NCBI GenBank assembly: GCA_946480925.1
Contig: CAMLLU010000005.1
Coordinates: 62,001-126,000, forward strand
Length of the DNA stretch: 64,000 nt
Direction: 5' to 3'
Source of the DNA: an uncultured Rivibacter sp.
GTDB taxonomy: Bacteria; Pseudomonadota; Gammaproteobacteria; Burkholderiales; Burkholderiaceae
Each line of letters starts with the position of its first letter. Within the stretch, counting starts at the first letter, position 1. Under the pieces are notes generated by a model that did not search any database, was not told the origin of the DNA, and saw only the letters and a program-made list of their open reading frames with translations. Made by a program: the position numbers and the translations under genes. Of this stretch, positions 63,331 through 64,000 are shown in pieces.

Positions 63331-64000
63331 GATACGGAGACGACGAGCTTGTCGTCGTCGGTGGCGCGCAGCCGGTCACCGTCTTGCGCGAGGTAGAGCT
63401 CTCGCACCTTGGTGTTCGTGCTCACCCAGTCGGCGCTCCAGTCGAAGCCCCATTGCCTGTGCGTGACGCCGATGCGCCAGTCGGCGAAGTTGGCTTCCTT
63501 GAAGTTCTCGATCTTCTGGTAGCCGGCGTGCAGGTTGAGCGTGGTGGCCGGTGTGAGGTGGTACTTGTAGTCCAGGTCGAACAGCCAGCTGCCGCGTGAG
63601 CCATGGTCGCCTCGGGCATAGCACTCCAGCGCCTGCGTGGGGTCAGGCATCAGCAGCAGCATCGTTCCGCACACGCCACCGGTGTTGGCACCGCGGTAGG
63701 TCTTGGAGATCACGTTGAGCACGCGGCCTTCGAGCGCGCCATAGCCTGCTTCGAGCACCGCGAACGACGAGTCGTATTTCGTGGTGCGCACGTCACCGGG
63801 CGTGAAGGTGTTGAAGTCGAACGACTGCGGTGCTTCGAACTTTGCGCCGGGGAACCGCTCGGTCGCCAGGCCCACCCCGAAGTGCCAGCCGTCCGGGTCG
63901 CCGAAGCGGTATCCGCCGGCCAGCGTGACGCCCAGGCCTTTGCCGCCGAGAAATTGCTTCTTGCTCACCGAGGCGAGCTCGACGAGCGCCACCAGCCCGC
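63318..64000 (-). CDS. TorF-family putative porin (3' part, runs off the window)
   Basis: At least 226 residues of an outer-membrane barrel, 5' end outside the window. The C-terminal pattern matches the TorF putative porin family: SWLFDLDYKYHLTPATTLNL, HAGYQKIENFKEANFADWRIGVTH, and the closing VVSVSRKF with terminal phenylalanine. An unusual cysteine-containing loop (GGVCGTMLLLMPDPTQALECYARG) may form a disulfide. First visible gene of the kinase-aldolase-aminotransferase unit. It probably admits the substrate. Confidence 0.85.
   Translation of the reverse strand, partial: GLVALVELASVSKKQFLGGKGLGVTLAGGYRFGDPDGWHFGVGLATERFPGAKFEAPQSFDFNTFTPGDVRTTKYDSSFAVLEAGYGALEGRVLNVISKTYRGANTGGVCGTMLLLMPDPTQALECYARGDHGSRGSWLFDLDYKYHLTPATTLNLHAGYQKIENFKEANFADWRIGVTHRQWGFDWSADWVSTNTKVRELYLAQDGDRLRATDDDKLVVSVSRKF

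Overview
The window is high-GC, densely packed DNA with almost no intergenic space and many ATGA or TGATG start-stop overlaps. Gene content and order point to a Burkholderiales betaproteobacterium, probably near the Rubrivivax/Leptothrix/Methylibium/Rhizobacter group. Typical blocks are hemB-corA, tsaB-rimI-udg, pgk-pyk-fba-purC-purE-purK-tsaC, htpX-fmt-def | LysM-dprA-smg, and yajC-secD-secF. I saw no rRNA, tRNA, CRISPR array, transposase or integrase. The placement is from gene content only.

Layout. 1-619 is the 5' part of lipB. 791-7066 (+) is a five-gene cluster: DUF4331 secreted protein, small lipoprotein, TPR protein, HupE/UreJ membrane protein and TonB receptor. It lies between lipB and ybeD, which are normally adjacent. 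7089-12145 (-) carries ybeD, a D-amino-acid transaminase, dacA, a hydrolase, a 2Fe-2S protein, a VanZ protein and hemJ. A structured small RNA candidate with an anti-Shine-Dalgarno loop lies between hemJ and hemB. 12560-15589 (+) is hemB, a CorA transporter and an EamA exporter. 15593-21319 (-) is DUF1853, a PAS-GGDEF-EAL protein, a family 4 uracil-DNA glycosylase, rimI and tsaB. 21356-23076 (+) is dacB and a SemiSWEET. 23200-26461 (-) is OmpW, a secreted lipase behind a TetR-type palindrome, and a GDSL-type lipoprotein.

26508-37233 is central metabolism on the minus strand (tsaC, purK, purE, purC, fba, pyk, pgk). Three plus-strand insertions interrupt it: a thioredoxin-TPR protein, an HTH-ATPase-STAS-like regulator and a DUF481 outer-membrane protein. 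37301-44518 holds azlDC, a lipoprotein, htpX, fmt, def, a LysM protein, dprA and smg. 44574-50338 (-) is DUF1631, secF, secD and yajC. 50489-52642 (+) is a prolyl oligopeptidase.

Two accessory metabolic units close the window. 52895-57577 (+) looks like one operon in which a xanthine-dehydrogenase-family molybdenum hydroxylase (IorA/IorB type) runs straight into soxX-soxY-soxZ-soxA, with no soxB or soxCD in view and with a SoxY whose carrier arm is changed. 57613-64000 (-) is a tight unit of TorF-type porin, FGGY kinase, class II aldolase, class III aminotransferase, an aldolase-like protein without its catalytic residues, and an MFS transporter. It looks like an uncharacterised sugar, polyol or amino-polyol pathway.
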